Source of the DNA: Nannocystis pusilla | GTDB lineage: Bacteria; Myxococcota_A; Polyangia; Nannocystales; Nannocystaceae | Reading direction: 5' to 3' | Length of the DNA: 64,000 nt | Assembly (NCBI RefSeq): GCF_020073745.1 | Contig: NZ_JAIRAU010000028.1 | Span: 248,001 to 312,000, forward strand | In this document: positions 8,309 to 18,676 of the stretch, piece by piece | How positions within the stretch are numbered: the stretch's first letter is position 1 | How the letters are laid out: each line of letters starts with the position of its first letter | The notes under the pieces: model-generated | Databases searched by the model: none | The model's input: only the letters and a program-made list of their open reading frames with translations | What the model was told of the DNA's origin: nothing | Made by a program: the position numbers and the translations under genes

Positions 8309-8854
8309 TCAGCCCTCGTCGCCCGCGGGAGCCTCGGGCTCGCCGGCGGGGGCCGCGGGCTCGCCGGCGGGGGCCGCGGCGTCCTCGCTCGGCGTGTCGG
8401 CGGCGGCGGCCGGTGTTTCGGCGGCGGCCGGCGTTTCGGCGGCGGCCGGCGCCTCGCTGGCCTCCGCGGCCTTCTCGACGACCGCCTCGGTCCCGGCGAC
8501 CGTCTCGGTCTCGGCAACGACCGCCTCGGCGTCGGCGTCGGCCTCGGCCTCGACGACCGCCTCGTCGCCGTCGTTGTCCTCGTCCTCGTCGTCGTAGTCG
8601 TCGTCGTCCTCGTCGTCGTCGTCGAAGGGCGCGCTGACCAGCGGACGCGTGGGAGAAATCACAGGGAACCGCGGCGCCTGGCGCCGGGCCTCGCGCTCCT
8701 CCTCCTCGAAGCTCACCGTGGCGACGTTGTCGGCGGCATCGGGGAGCGTCTTCAGCCACTCCTCGTAGCGTTCCTTGGTGATGAGCCCACCGCGGATGTT
8801 GCGGCGGACGGTGCGGAGGTCGAAGAGGCGTTCGAGCTGGCGCGGGGCAACCAT
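8309..8854 (-). CDS. Hypothetical protein with acidic disordered tail
   Basis: 181 residues. The first 60 (LERLFDLRTVRRNIRGGLITKERYEEWLK and following) look like a compact conserved helical unit. The rest is a run of Asp/Glu, then Ala/Pro/Glu repeats (PAAAETPAAAETPAAAADTP), surely disordered. No signal peptide, so cytoplasmic. It precedes the protease gene by 23 bp. I do not recognise a function. The repetitive tail explains the many shadow frames on the opposite strand. Confidence 0.75.
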   Translation of the reverse strand: MVAPRQLERLFDLRTVRRNIRGGLITKERYEEWLKTLPDAADNVATVSFEEEEREARRQAPRFPVISPTRPLVSAPFDDDDEDDDDYDDEDEDNDGDEAVVEAEADADAEAVVAETETVAGTEAVVEKAAEASEAPAAAETPAAAETPAAAADTPSEDAAAPAGEPAAPAGEPEAPAGDEG

Positions 8855-9233
8855 GCGGCGGCCCTTTTAGAACACCGGCCGCCGTCCGTCAAACCGGCGC
8901 GCGCGCGCCGGTGCGCGGGCGGGCGGTCCGCTCGCAGGCCCGCGCGGCGAAATTCTGCCGACCGGGGCGCCGCGCGTGACTCCGACCTCACGCGCCCGCG
9001 GGTCTCGGCAGCGACGACCTCACCGACCTGCGGCGTCTGCGAGTAGCCGCTCCGGACGCGATATTTTTCGCCCGCGACAGGCGCCCGCGCCTGTCCTCAT
9101 GGACCGCCGCGGGGAAATAACCCGCCACTTTGCCTGGTAGGCGGCCGGGCGTATAGATCCCGCGCACACCGGTCCGCGCGCCCCGCCGAGACCCCTTGCC
9201 GACCCGCCACCGCGTACCCATCAAGCGACAGCC
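8855..9233. other. Non-coding interval upstream of the moxR operon
   Basis: About 380 bp between divergent genes. It should hold the promoters of both the moxR-bat operon and the acidic-protein/protease pair. The only distinct structure is a 20-bp palindrome at 9076-9095, GACAGGCGC and its reverse complement separated by CC. Just upstream of it is a short AT-rich run (ATATTTTT). No open frame here has convincing codon use. Confidence 0.6.
9076..9095. promoter_or_regulatory. Palindrome upstream of moxR
   Basis: 9-bp arms GACAGGCGC and GCGCCTGTC around CC, about 140 bp before the moxR ATG. It could be an operator or a transcript hairpin. The GACAG/CTGTC ends resemble those of the isolated repeat hairpins elsewhere, but the interior differs. 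Confidence 0.4.
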
Positions 9234-10241
<1,008 letters not shown>

Positions 10242-10251
10242 TCTCCGCGCC

Positions 10252-11229
10252 ATGGCCCGCCCGTCTTCCGATAAGGCGTCGCCGAGCCGGAGCGACGCCG
10301 AGGCCGCGAAGGAGCGCACCACCCAGCTCCTGCGCGAGATCCGTCGCATCGAGATCCAGACCTCGCGCCTCGTCAACCAGCACCTCGCCGGCTCGTACCA
10401 GTCGGTGTTCAAGGGCCAGGGCGTGGCCTTCTCCGAGGTCCGCGCCTACACCCCCGGCGACGACGTGCGCGCGATCGACTGGAACGTCACCGCGCGCACC
10501 GGCGAGCCGCACGTCAAGCTGTTCACCGAGGAGCGCGAGCTCACCGTCATGCTCGTCGTCGACATGTCGGGCAGCCTCGACCTCGGCTCGCGCGACTACG
10601 ACAAGCGCCAGCTGGTGGCCCGCCTGGCCGCGACGTTCGCCTTCTCGGCGATCCGCAACAACGACAAGGTCGGCCTCATCGGCTTCACCGACACCGTCGA
10701 GGTGTTCGTCCCGCCGCGCAGCGGTCGCAAGCACGTGCTCGCGGTCGTGCAGCAGGTGCTCACCCACCAGCCGCAGAGCCGGGCCACCCGCGTCGCCTCC
10801 GGCCTCGAGTACCTGGCGCGCCTCGGCCAGCGTCACACCGTCGCCATCCTCGTCAGCGACTTCGTCGACGCCGTCCCCGAGGACTCGCCCGACGCCGCCC
10901 GCGCCTTCGAGCACGCGCTCAAGGTCGTGCGCCGCCGCCACGACCTCATCCCGATCCGCGTCGAGGACCCGCTCGAGCTCGAGCTGCCCGCCCTCGGCCT
11001 CGTCGCCCTCGAGGACCTCGAGCTGCTCGGCCTCGGCGGCGACACCTTCCTCGACCTCAGCCCGCGCCGGGCCAAGAATTACCGCGCGCGCGTCGAGGCC
11101 GAGCGCGCCCGCCTCGACCAGATGCTGCGCAAGCTCAGCCTCGACAGCATGTCGATCCGCTGCGGCGACAACTGGCAGCAGCCGCTCGTCAACTTCTTCG
11201 CCCGCCGGGCCCGGAGGATGCGCCGCTGA
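10252..11229 (+). CDS. DUF58 domain protein
   Basis: 325 residues. The DUF58 signature is clear: HLAGSYQSVFKGQGVAFSEVRAYTPGDDVRAIDWNVTARTGEPHVKLFTEERE. A VWA-like fold with MLVVDMSGS (about residues 100-108) follows. Cytoplasmic. In this family DUF58 proteins pair with MoxR ATPases. The stop overlaps the next start (ATGA at 11227-11230), indicating translational coupling. Confidence 0.93.
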   Translation: MARPSSDKASPSRSDAEAAKERTTQLLREIRRIEIQTSRLVNQHLAGSYQSVFKGQGVAFSEVRAYTPGDDVRAIDWNVTARTGEPHVKLFTEERELTVMLVVDMSGSLDLGSRDYDKRQLVARLAATFAFSAIRNNDKVGLIGFTDTVEVFVPPRSGRKHVLAVVQQVLTHQPQSRATRVASGLEYLARLGQRHTVAILVSDFVDAVPEDSPDAARAFEHALKVVRRRHDLIPIRVEDPLELELPALGLVALEDLELLGLGGDTFLDLSPRRAKNYRARVEAERARLDQMLRKLSLDSMSIRCGDNWQQPLVNFFARRARRMRR

Positions 11230-12374
11230 TGCTGTCTCTTCTTCACGGTCTGCTCGCCACCCTGCTCGCCCAGGCCCCCGCGCCCGTCCCGGAGCCCGAG
11301 CCCGCGCCGGGGCCCGTCGACGAACCTGTCTCCGAGGACATCTCGACCGCCCCCGCCGGCGACAGCCCGGTGGCGATCAGCGCGCGGGTCACCCCCGATC
11401 CCTCGCAGATCGGCGACCTGATTAAACTCGAGGTCACCGTCGCCTACCCGACCGGCTACGCCGTCAACGTCCCGCTCGGGCTCAAGCTCGACCCGCTGCA
11501 CCTCGTCTCGGTCGAGGAGAGCGACCCCGAGAGCACCGGCCAGGGCCTGCGCAAGGTCTTCACCTTCACGATCCAGCACTTCAATGTCGGCGAGGCCAGG
11601 ACCCCCGCCTTCCCGATCACCTACGTCGCCCCCGACGGCGCCGTGCAGACCGCCCAGGTCCCGCCGCACAGCTTCACCGTCACAGCCCTGCTGGCCAACG
11701 AGGCCGACCCCAAGCGCCAGGGCGAGGACCCGCCGATCTCGCTCGAATACCCCAACCACCGCGCCGAGACGGCCATCTACTACACGGCCGGCGCGCTGGT
11801 GGCCGGCTTCGTCTCGGCGCTGTTGTGGCTACGCTGGCGCCGGCGGCCGCGCCCGGTCGTGCTGCCGCCGCCCGAGCCGGCCGACCGCGTGGCCCTGCGC
11901 GCGCTCGACCGCCTCAAGGAGGCCGACTACGCCGGCCGCGGCGAGTTCCAGCTGCACTACCTCATGCTCACCGAGATCCTCAAGGGCTACCTCGAGGGCC
12001 GCTTCGGCATCGACGCGCTCGAGCGCACCACCGACGAGCTGCGCGCCGCCCTGCTGCGCAGCGAGGCCGCGATCGCCCCGCTCAAGCCGACCGACGTGAT
12101 CCGCTTCCTGCAGCAGTGCGACCTCGTCAAGTTCGCCCGCTTCGCCCCGCCGGCCGGCGAGGCCGCCGACGCCATCGAGCAGGCCCGCAGCATGGTCCAG
12201 GCCACCACGCCGGTCTCCCCGACCAGCCCGAAAGAGCAGGCCCCCAAGGACATGTCCTCCGCGACAGCTCCCAAGGAGCAGGCCCCCAAGGACGGCCCGC
12301 CCGCGCCGCCCTACCGCCCCGAGTCGGACATCCCGACCGAGCCGGTGCCCAAGTTCAAGGAGGACGACCGGTGA
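11229..12374 (+). CDS. Membrane protein of the bat operon (DUF4381-like)
   Basis: 381 residues. An N-terminal hydrophobic signal (MLSLLHGLLATLLAQAPA) and Pro/Glu linker lead into a beta-rich extracytoplasmic domain. A single transmembrane helix (about residues 180-198, YTAGALVAGFVSALLWL) and an Arg-rich cytoplasmic region with helical segments follow. The C-terminus is a Pro/Lys-rich tail with two copies of KEQAPKD. It occupies the position of the protein often found between DUF58 and BatA; the DUF4381 comparison is by layout. One repeat unit lies inside the tail at about 12250. Its stop overlaps the next start (GTGA). Confidence 0.75.
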   Translation: MLSLLHGLLATLLAQAPAPVPEPEPAPGPVDEPVSEDISTAPAGDSPVAISARVTPDPSQIGDLIKLEVTVAYPTGYAVNVPLGLKLDPLHLVSVEESDPESTGQGLRKVFTFTIQHFNVGEARTPAFPITYVAPDGAVQTAQVPPHSFTVTALLANEADPKRQGEDPPISLEYPNHRAETAIYYTAGALVAGFVSALLWLRWRRRPRPVVLPPPEPADRVALRALDRLKEADYAGRGEFQLHYLMLTEILKGYLEGRFGIDALERTTDELRAALLRSEAAIAPLKPTDVIRFLQQCDLVKFARFAPPAGEAADAIEQARSMVQATTPVSPTSPKEQAPKDMSSATAPKEQAPKDGPPAPPYRPESDIPTEPVPKFKEDDR

Positions 12375-13429
12375 GCGCCTCCCCGCCCGGCCGGCTCGCC
12401 GCCGTGCTGCACAACCTCCTGCCGATCCTCGGCTTCGCCGGGCTCGGCCTCGGCCTCTCGCTCGCCGGCCTCGCCGCCTACCTCGGCGCCGACCTGCGCC
12501 ACGTCGTCATCGCCTCGCCGTGGTGGCTGCTCGCCGCCCTCGTCCCGGCGCTCGCGGTGCTGGTCCGCGGCGTCCTCTCGCCGCGCCCCGCCACCCTCAA
12601 GTTCTCGCGCGCCGCCTCGGCGCGCCGCCTCGGCCCCGGCCTGGCCGCGCGCCTGGCCCACCTCCCCGACGGCTTCCGCCTCGCCGCCGCCGTCCTCCTC
12701 GCCCTCGCGCTGGCCCGCCCCGAGTCGAGCCGCGCCACCGACCGCGTCGAGCACCGCGGCATCGACATCGTCGTCGCCCTCGACCTGTCCGACTCGATGG
12801 AGGCCGACGACCTCTACCCGAACCGCCTCGAGGCGGCCAAGGACGTCATCGACAGCTTCATCGCCCGCCGCCGCCACGACCGCGTCGGCATGGTCGCGTT
12901 CGGGGCCACCGCCACCACCGTCTCGCCGCTGACCGTCGACCACGGCGTGCTGCGCCAGCTGGTGCGTCGCCTGCAGCTCGGCAGCATCGACGGCAGCAAG
13001 ACGGCGATCGGCGCCGGCCTCGGTCAGGCGCTCAACCGCCTCAAGGAGTCCGACGCCGACAGCAAGGTCGTCGTCCTCCTCACCGACGGCGTCCACAACG
13101 CCGAGGGCGTCGACCCCGACTCGATGGCGCGCGAGGCCGCCGACCGCGGCGTCCACGTCTACACCGTCCTCATCGGCCGCCAGGCCGCCTCCACCGACCC
13201 CGGCCGGCTCGAGCGGATCGCCAGCACCACCGGCGGCTACGCCTACACCGCCGTCGACCAGCAGGCCCTCGTCACCACCTTCCAGGACCTGCTCAACAAG
13301 CTCGAGCGCTCGACCATCCTCGGCGAGCACATCCGGGCCCAGCTGTTCCACCTGGTCTTGTGGCCAGCCCTGCTCCTCCTCATGATCGACATCGTGCTGC
13401 GCTCGACCCGCCTGCGGAGGTTCCCGTGA
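12371..13429 (+). CDS. batA: BatA-like VWA domain membrane protein
   Basis: 352 residues. GTG at 12371 overlaps the previous stop. Two hydrophobic helices occur in the first 65 residues, then a third (RLAAAVLLALALARPE). The VWA domain has the MIDAS motif DLSDS (VALDLSDSMEADDLY), downstream TDGVHN, and a C-terminal transmembrane helix (LFHLVLWPALLLLMIDIVL). This matches BatA topology: a periplasmic VWA domain held by flanking helices. Its last 25 bp form the first part of a tandemly repeated gene junction. Confidence 0.9.
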   Translation: MSASPPGRLAAVLHNLLPILGFAGLGLGLSLAGLAAYLGADLRHVVIASPWWLLAALVPALAVLVRGVLSPRPATLKFSRAASARRLGPGLAARLAHLPDGFRLAAAVLLALALARPESSRATDRVEHRGIDIVVALDLSDSMEADDLYPNRLEAAKDVIDSFIARRRHDRVGMVAFGATATTVSPLTVDHGVLRQLVRRLQLGSIDGSKTAIGAGLGQALNRLKESDADSKVVVLLTDGVHNAEGVDPDSMAREAADRGVHVYTVLIGRQAASTDPGRLERIASTTGGYAYTAVDQQALVTTFQDLLNKLERSTILGEHIRAQLFHLVLWPALLLLMIDIVLRSTRLRRFP

Positions 13430-13700
13430 GCCCCGTCGTCGAAGCCATCCGCGACCTCGCCCAGGACGCCGAAACCACGGACGTCTCGCGCTCGACCTGC
13501 TTGCGGAGGTTCCCGTGAGCCCCGTCGTCGAAGCCATCCGCGACCTCGCCCAGGACGCCGAGACCCGGGACGTCTCGCGCTCGACCTACTCGCGAAGGTC
13601 CCCCGCGGTCTCGCGCTCGACCTACTTGCGGAGGTTCCCGTGAGCCCCGTCGTCGAAGCCATCCGCGACCTCGCCCAGGACGCCGAGACCCGGGACGTCC
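13405..13700 (+). repeat. Three tandem copies of the batA/batB gene junction
   Basis: The segment holding the end of batA (TGCGGAGGTTCCC), the GTGA overlap and the first 20 or so codons of batB occurs three times. The GTGA copies start at 13426, 13515 and 13640. The spacings are 89 and 125 bp, the second being 89 plus a partial 36-bp copy. The first two copies give in-frame mini-ORFs of 30 residues (13426-13518) and 42 residues (13515-13643). Each ends in RRFP and overlaps the next GTG by GTGA. The third copy is the true batB start. Confidence 0.9.
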
Positions 13701-14818
13701 TCACCCTCTTCGAGGAGGTCGTGATCGCCCGCGAGGACCTCCTGTGGCTGCTCGTGCTCGTCCCGCTGGCCGCGGCCGCCTACCTCTGGGCCGCCCGCCA
13801 GCGCCGCCGCGGCCTCGCCAGCCTCGGCAGCCCGATCCTCGTCGAGCGCCTCGTCGGCAGCGTCAACCACGCCAGCCGGGTCGTCGCCGCCGTCGTCTCT
13901 GTCCTTTCGGTCATGCTCGTTTGCGCGGGCCTGCTGCGCGTCCAGTACGGCGGCGAGACCACCATCGTCCCCGCCACCGGCCTCGACATCGTGCTCGCCG
14001 TCGACTACAGCAAGTCGATGCTCGCGCGCGACGTCTACCCGTCGCGCAGCGAACGGCTCGCGGCCGAGCTGCAGCGCTTCCTCGACGAGGCCGACCGCCG
14101 CGGCGACCGCGTCGGCCTGGTCGTGTTCGCCGGGGCCGCGCGCGGCCTGCCGGTCAGCCGCGACGCCCGCGTCCTCAAGCTCTACCTCGACAAGGCCGAC
14201 CCGCGCACCGAGAACCCCGGCGGCACCGCGATCGGCAAGGCGCTCAAGCTCGCCCTCACCTTCCTCATCGACGCCCGCCGCGCCGCCGCGGCCGGCCCCG
14301 AGGGCGGCCCGACCCGGTCGTTCCCCAAGGACGGCAAGGACGGCAAGGCCGTCGAGGACATCCCGCCGTCCGAGAGCGACCAGGTCGTCATCCTCCTCAC
14401 CGACGGCGAGGACACCGTCTCGCGCCCGCTCGAGGTCGCCGCCGAGGCCGCCAAGCTCGGCGTCCGGATCTACACCGTCGGCATCGGCTCCAAGTCCGGC
14501 GAGCCGATCCAGAAGTTCGACGCCGAGGGCAACCCCGACGGCTTCGTCACCGACGAGCAGGGCAACTACCTCATGACCCGCGTCGACGACGCGACCCTCA
14601 AGGACATCGCCAAGACCACCGGCGGCGACTTCGTCCTCGTCGAGCCCGACAAGTTCGGCCTCGACAAGGTCTCCGAGTGGATCCGCGACCTGTCCAAGGG
14701 GCAGCGCGAGGACACCGTCACCGCCCACCGCGAGGAGGGCTACGCCTTCCTCGTCATCCCCGCGCTGCTCCTCCTCGCGCTCTCGCTCGCGCTGCCCGAG
14801 CGCAAGAAAGGGCCCTGA
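13640..14818 (+). CDS. batB: BatB-like VWA domain membrane protein
   Basis: 392 residues. N-terminal helices (DLLWLLVLVPLAAAAYLW, then VVSVLSVMLVCAGLL) precede a VWA domain with MIDAS motif DYSKS (VLAVDYSKSMLARDVYP) and TDGEDT. There is a C-terminal helix (FLVIPALLLLALSLALP). A Gly/Lys-rich loop (FPKDGKDGKAVEDIPP) interrupts the domain. The start is the third of three duplicated GTGA junctions; the first two cannot extend into this frame. The gene is followed after 2 bp by the TPR gene. Confidence 0.9.
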   Translation: MSPVVEAIRDLAQDAETRDVLTLFEEVVIAREDLLWLLVLVPLAAAAYLWAARQRRRGLASLGSPILVERLVGSVNHASRVVAAVVSVLSVMLVCAGLLRVQYGGETTIVPATGLDIVLAVDYSKSMLARDVYPSRSERLAAELQRFLDEADRRGDRVGLVVFAGAARGLPVSRDARVLKLYLDKADPRTENPGGTAIGKALKLALTFLIDARRAAAAGPEGGPTRSFPKDGKDGKAVEDIPPSESDQVVILLTDGEDTVSRPLEVAAEAAKLGVRIYTVGIGSKSGEPIQKFDAEGNPDGFVTDEQGNYLMTRVDDATLKDIAKTTGGDFVLVEPDKFGLDKVSEWIRDLSKGQREDTVTAHREEGYAFLVIPALLLLALSLALPERKKGP

Positions 14819-14820
14819 CC

Positions 14821-15657
14821 ATGCCGCTCTTCTCCACCAGCAAGCTGCTCGCCACGGTCCTCGCCGCCGGCTGGCTCGCGGAGGCCCTCGCCGGCAAAAA
14901 CAGCGACGTCGAGGCCGGCATCGCCGCCTACAACGCCGGCGACCACGAGGCCGCCCTCGCCGCCTACGCCGCCGCCGAGGCCGAGCTCGGCGAGCGCCCC
15001 GAGATCTTCTACGACCGCGGCCTCGCGCTCGTCGCCAAGGGCGACAAGGACGAGGCCCGCAAGGCGTTCGAGCGCGGCACCGAGTCCACCTACCCCGACG
15101 TCCACGCCAGCTCGGAGTACGAGCTCGGCAACCTCGACCTCGACGCCGAGGCCTTCGACCCCGCCATCGAGCACTACATCAAGTGCCTCAAGGCCAGGCC
15201 CGACCACGCCAACGCCAAGTGGAACCTCGAGCTCGCCCTCCTGAAGAAGAAGCAGAAGGAGGAAGAAGAGAAGAAGAAGCAAGAGGAAGAGAAGAAGAAC
15301 CAGGAAGAGAACAAGGACGAGCAGAAGCAGGACGAAGAGAAGCAGGACGAGGAAAAGAAAGACGAGCAGAAGCAGGACGAGGAAAAGAAAGACGAAGAGA
15401 AGCAGGACGAGCAGAAGCAAGACGAGCAGAAGCAAGACGAGCAGAAGCAGGACGAGCAGAAGCAAGACGAGCAGAGGCAAGACGAGCAGAAGCAGGACGA
15501 GCAGAAGGAGAAGGGCGAGCAGCCGCAGCCCCAACCGCAGCCCCAGCCGCAGCTCGACAAGGCCGACCTCGACAAGGCGCTCGAGCAGCTCGACGCCGAG
15601 GACAATTTCCAGCTCGACCGACCCGCGCGCCAGATCCGGGTCGAGAAGGACTGGTGA
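14821..15657 (+). CDS. batC: BatC-like TPR protein with charged repeat tail
   Basis: 278 residues. A weak signal segment (LLATVLAAGWLAEALA) is followed by two to three TPR units (about residues 35-135: AYNAGDHEAALAAYAAAEAELGERP, IFYDRGLALVAKGDKDEARKAF). A long Lys/Glu/Gln/Asp tail (about 140-240) is dominated by DEQKQ repeats, which should form an extended single helix or coiled coil. The repeat reflects a tandem 15-bp DNA element rich in GACGAGCAGAAGCA. The C-terminal PQPQPQPQ linker ends in a short conserved helix. TPR proteins in bat operons are thought to scaffold the VWA proteins. Confidence 0.85.
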   Translation: MPLFSTSKLLATVLAAGWLAEALAGKNSDVEAGIAAYNAGDHEAALAAYAAAEAELGERPEIFYDRGLALVAKGDKDEARKAFERGTESTYPDVHASSEYELGNLDLDAEAFDPAIEHYIKCLKARPDHANAKWNLELALLKKKQKEEEEKKKQEEEKKNQEENKDEQKQDEEKQDEEKKDEQKQDEEKKDEEKQDEQKQDEQKQDEQKQDEQKQDEQRQDEQKQDEQKEKGEQPQPQPQPQPQLDKADLDKALEQLDAEDNFQLDRPARQIRVEKDW

Positions 15658-17459
15658 TCGTGACCTCTCGTCGCCGCGTCCTCCAGCTCGCCGGCGCCGC
15701 CGGGCTCGGGTTCATCCTGTCCCCGAGGACAGCTCACGCCGACACCAAGTCGCGGATCGTCACCGAGATCGACCGTGACCGCGTCGAGGTCGGCGAGGCC
15801 TTCGAGTTCACCGTCCAGGTCGACAGCGAGGGCGAGCGCGGCGCCGAGGTGCCCGAGCCGGTGCTGCCCGACCTCGCCGCCATGGGCCTGCAGATCGTCG
15901 GCATGCCCGCCAGCTACCGCAGCACCAGCAGCTCGTTCAGCTTCGGCACCGGCCGCGGCTCGTCGATGACGACCCGCACCACGCAGACCACCGTCTACAC
16001 CCTCGTCGCCAGCAAGCCCGGCCGCTTCGAGCTCCCCGTCCACGTCATGGAGGGCAAGACCAAGGTGGGCCCCCCGCGCGTCCCCGCGATCGAGGTCACC
16101 GGCCAGGCCGCCCCCACCGAGCCCGTCCCCGCCGCCGCAGACGGCCCGACCGAGCCGCAGGGCGACATCTTCCTGTGGACCCGCCTCGACAAGCCGACCC
16201 TGTTCGTCGGCGAACAGCTCACCTACACGCTCGAGATCTACGAGCGCCTGCCCTTCCTGCAGATCCAGCTGCGCCAGCTGCCCGGCTTCCAGGACTTTTG
16301 GAGCGAGGAGCTGCCGCAGGGCCAGATGCGTCAGGCCGTCGTCGGCAACACCGCCTACCGCGTCCACCCCGGCCTCCGCCGCGCCCTCTTCCCCCAGCGC
16401 GCCGGCACGCTCACCCTCTCGCCCGCCGAGGTCGGCATCGGCATGCGCCGCCGGATCACCGGCCGCCCCGTCAGCGTCGAGGTCAAGCCGCTGCCCGCCG
16501 GCGCCCCCCCCGGCTTCTCGCCCAACAACGTCGGCGTCTACACCATCCGCGCCGAGGCGGACCGCACCAACCTCAAGGCCGGCGAACCATTTACCCTGAC
16601 GATCGCCATCCAGGGCACCGGCAACATCCGCGTCATCGACCCCGGCCCCTGGCCCGAGATGCCCGGCCTGCGCCGCTACGAGCCCAAGGTCGAGACCGAA
16701 GTGACCACCGGCGCCCAGCTCGGCGGTGAGCGTCGCTACGCCTTCCTCGTCATCCCCGAGCACGGCGGCGAGCTGACGGTCCCGCCGCACACGTTCCACT
16801 ACTTCGACCCGGCCACCGCGAGCTACCAGACCGCCACCAGCGCCCCGATCGAGCTCACCGTCGCCGGCGATCCGGCCGCTGCCCCGACCGTCGCCGCCGA
16901 CGCCCCACCGCCCACCGCCGCCGAGGAGGAGGGCATCCTCGCCCCGATCGTCGAGCCCGCCACGCTGCCGCGCGCGACCCCGACGCAGTCGTGGCTCACC
17001 CCCTCGCGCTGGACCTGGGGCATGGCCGCGGCCCCGATGCTCCTGGCCTTCGGGACAGCCGCGAACGCGCTGTGGCGCCGCTTCGGCCCCGACGAAGCCA
17101 GTCGCGCCGCCGCGGCCCGGCTCGCCAGGCAGCGCGAGCTGCTGGCCCAGGCCGAACACGGCCTCGCCAGCGGCGACGGCTTCTACCCCGCGCTCGCCCA
17201 GCTGCTCCAGACCGCCGCCGTCGAGCGCGCCGGCTCCGAAGGCGAGGGCCTGCCGCGCCACGCCTTGCTCGGCCTGCTCGCCCGCAAGGGCGTCCCCTCG
17301 GTCGACTGCGACCGCCTGCGCGACCTCCTCGACCGCTGCGACGCCGCCCGCTTCGGCGCCCGCGGCGAGTCTGCCAGCGAACGCGAGGCCGCCCTCCGCA
17401 GCGCCCGCGAGCTCCTGCACGGTCCCCTGAAGCACGGCGCGACCGCTCGCCCGGGATGA
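15654..17459 (+). CDS. batD: BatD-like oxygen-tolerance membrane protein
   Basis: About 600 residues. GTG at 15654 overlaps the previous stop; a second GTG at 15660 is equally possible. The N-terminus TSRRRVLQLAGAAGLGF fits a Tat-type signal with twin arginines. A tandem set of beta-sandwich domains of the BatD type follows (RVEVGEAFEFTVQV; KPTLFVGEQLTYTLEIY; NLKAGEPFTLTIAIQGTGNIR). One transmembrane helix lies near residue 460 and a cytoplasmic helical tail ends the protein. It contains a CCTGTCC-N4-GGACAG hairpin at 15716. The role in the bat system is assigned from family and context. Confidence 0.88.
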   Translation: MIVTSRRRVLQLAGAAGLGFILSPRTAHADTKSRIVTEIDRDRVEVGEAFEFTVQVDSEGERGAEVPEPVLPDLAAMGLQIVGMPASYRSTSSSFSFGTGRGSSMTTRTTQTTVYTLVASKPGRFELPVHVMEGKTKVGPPRVPAIEVTGQAAPTEPVPAAADGPTEPQGDIFLWTRLDKPTLFVGEQLTYTLEIYERLPFLQIQLRQLPGFQDFWSEELPQGQMRQAVVGNTAYRVHPGLRRALFPQRAGTLTLSPAEVGIGMRRRITGRPVSVEVKPLPAGAPPGFSPNNVGVYTIRAEADRTNLKAGEPFTLTIAIQGTGNIRVIDPGPWPEMPGLRRYEPKVETEVTTGAQLGGERRYAFLVIPEHGGELTVPPHTFHYFDPATASYQTATSAPIELTVAGDPAAAPTVAADAPPPTAAEEEGILAPIVEPATLPRATPTQSWLTPSRWTWGMAAAPMLLAFGTAANALWRRFGPDEASRAAAARLARQRELLAQAEHGLASGDGFYPALAQLLQTAAVERAGSEGEGLPRHALLGLLARKGVPSVDCDRLRDLLDRCDAARFGARGESASEREAALRSARELLHGPLKHGATARPG

Positions 17460-17660
17460 CCGCGAACGCCTCCCCCGACCGCTCCCCTTCGACCTCCGCC
17501 CGTCACTCCTCTTCGCCACGCCCGCGATCTCTCGCGCGCTCCTCTCCGCCGCGTCTCCCGAGCCGCTCACGCGACCGACTCCCTTCCACTTCGTCCCCAC
17601 CCCCCACGCGCTCTCCATGACCCGCGAACCTCCGCGCTGCGCGACCGCCCGCTCGAACCG

Positions 17661-18494
17661 ATGACCCGCATGCGAACCCGCGCGCTCCTGCTCCTCGCCC
17701 TGCTCGCGCTCACGCCCGCGCCCGCCCGCGCCGACGTGGTCGACGAAGCCTTCGCCCGCGGCAACGCCCTCGCCGCGGCCGGCGACTACGCGGGCGCCGT
17801 CCGGGCCTACGAGGACGCCGAGGCGCTGCTCCCCGGTCGCAGCGCCGCGCTGTCGTTCAACCTGGGCACCGCCTACGCCCAGCTGGGAGAACTCGGCGCG
17901 GCCACGTATCACCTGCGCCGCGCCCTCCAGCCCCAGGCCGAAGCCAGCGTCGACATCGCCGAGGCCGCCCGTCGCAACCTGGGCGTCGTCCGTCAACGCG
18001 CCGAGGTCGCCGCGATCGCCGCCACCCTGCAGATCGATCGCCCCGAGACCTGGCGCGACGCGGCGCTGTCGGCCCTCCGCTCGCCCGCGTTCGGCTGGCT
18101 GTCTCTCGGAGCAGGTTGGCTCGCGCTGCTGCTGTGGGTCACCCGCGCCCGCTACCGCGAGGCGGCCCGCAGCGCCCTCGCGGGGCTCGCCGCCGTCCTG
18201 GCCGCCCTCTACCTCGTGCTCGGCGGCCTCCACGGCTACGCCCTGCGCACCGAGCTCGGCGCGCCGCAGGCCATCGCCCTCCCGGCCAAGCTCGAGGTGC
18301 GGGAGGGCCCCGGCATCCACCGCAAGGTCGTCTTCACTGTCCAGGGCGGCAGCCGCCTCAGCCTCGTCGAACGCGGCGCCGGTTGGGGCCGCGTCCGCCT
18401 CCCGGGCGGCCTCGAGGGCTGGGCCCCCCTCTCGGGCCTCGGTGAACTCGCGGCCCCCCCGAAGCGCCTGGCCAGCGAACCGCCCGCCCCATAG
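17661..18494 (+). CDS. batE: BatE-like TPR and SH3-domain membrane protein
   Basis: 277 residues. Signal peptide (LLLLALLALTPAPARA), two TPR units (about 27-105), two transmembrane helices (about 140-190), and a C-terminal bacterial SH3 domain (LEVREGPGIHRKVVFTVQGGSRLSLVERGAGWGRVRLPGGLEGWAP). The TPR-TM-SH3 order is that of BatE, closing the operon. About 200 bp separate it from batD. That gap is rich in Ser/Pro-type codons but has no supported gene. Confidence 0.87.
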   Translation: MTRMRTRALLLLALLALTPAPARADVVDEAFARGNALAAAGDYAGAVRAYEDAEALLPGRSAALSFNLGTAYAQLGELGAATYHLRRALQPQAEASVDIAEAARRNLGVVRQRAEVAAIAATLQIDRPETWRDAALSALRSPAFGWLSLGAGWLALLLWVTRARYREAARSALAGLAAVLAALYLVLGGLHGYALRTELGAPQAIALPAKLEVREGPGIHRKVVFTVQGGSRLSLVERGAGWGRVRLPGGLEGWAPLSGLGELAAPPKRLASEPPAP

Positions 18495-18676
18495 CGAAGT
18501 CGTCCATCTCGACGGCTCCGTGCATCCGCAACGAGGGTGCGGAAGCCTCGCCGTCGTCCATCTCGACCGCTGCCTGCATTCACACTGCCCGCGGTCCAAA
18601 AATCGCGCCCGCAGCCACCGCGCGAACAAAGCGGCCGCCCAGCCCGGCGGCCTGCGTGCATCCGCAACGAGCGCAG

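Noticed and set aside
13426..13643. Two mini-ORFs of 30 and 42 residues as separate genes
   Set aside because: They are duplicated starts of batB, best explained as a tandem duplication of the junction.
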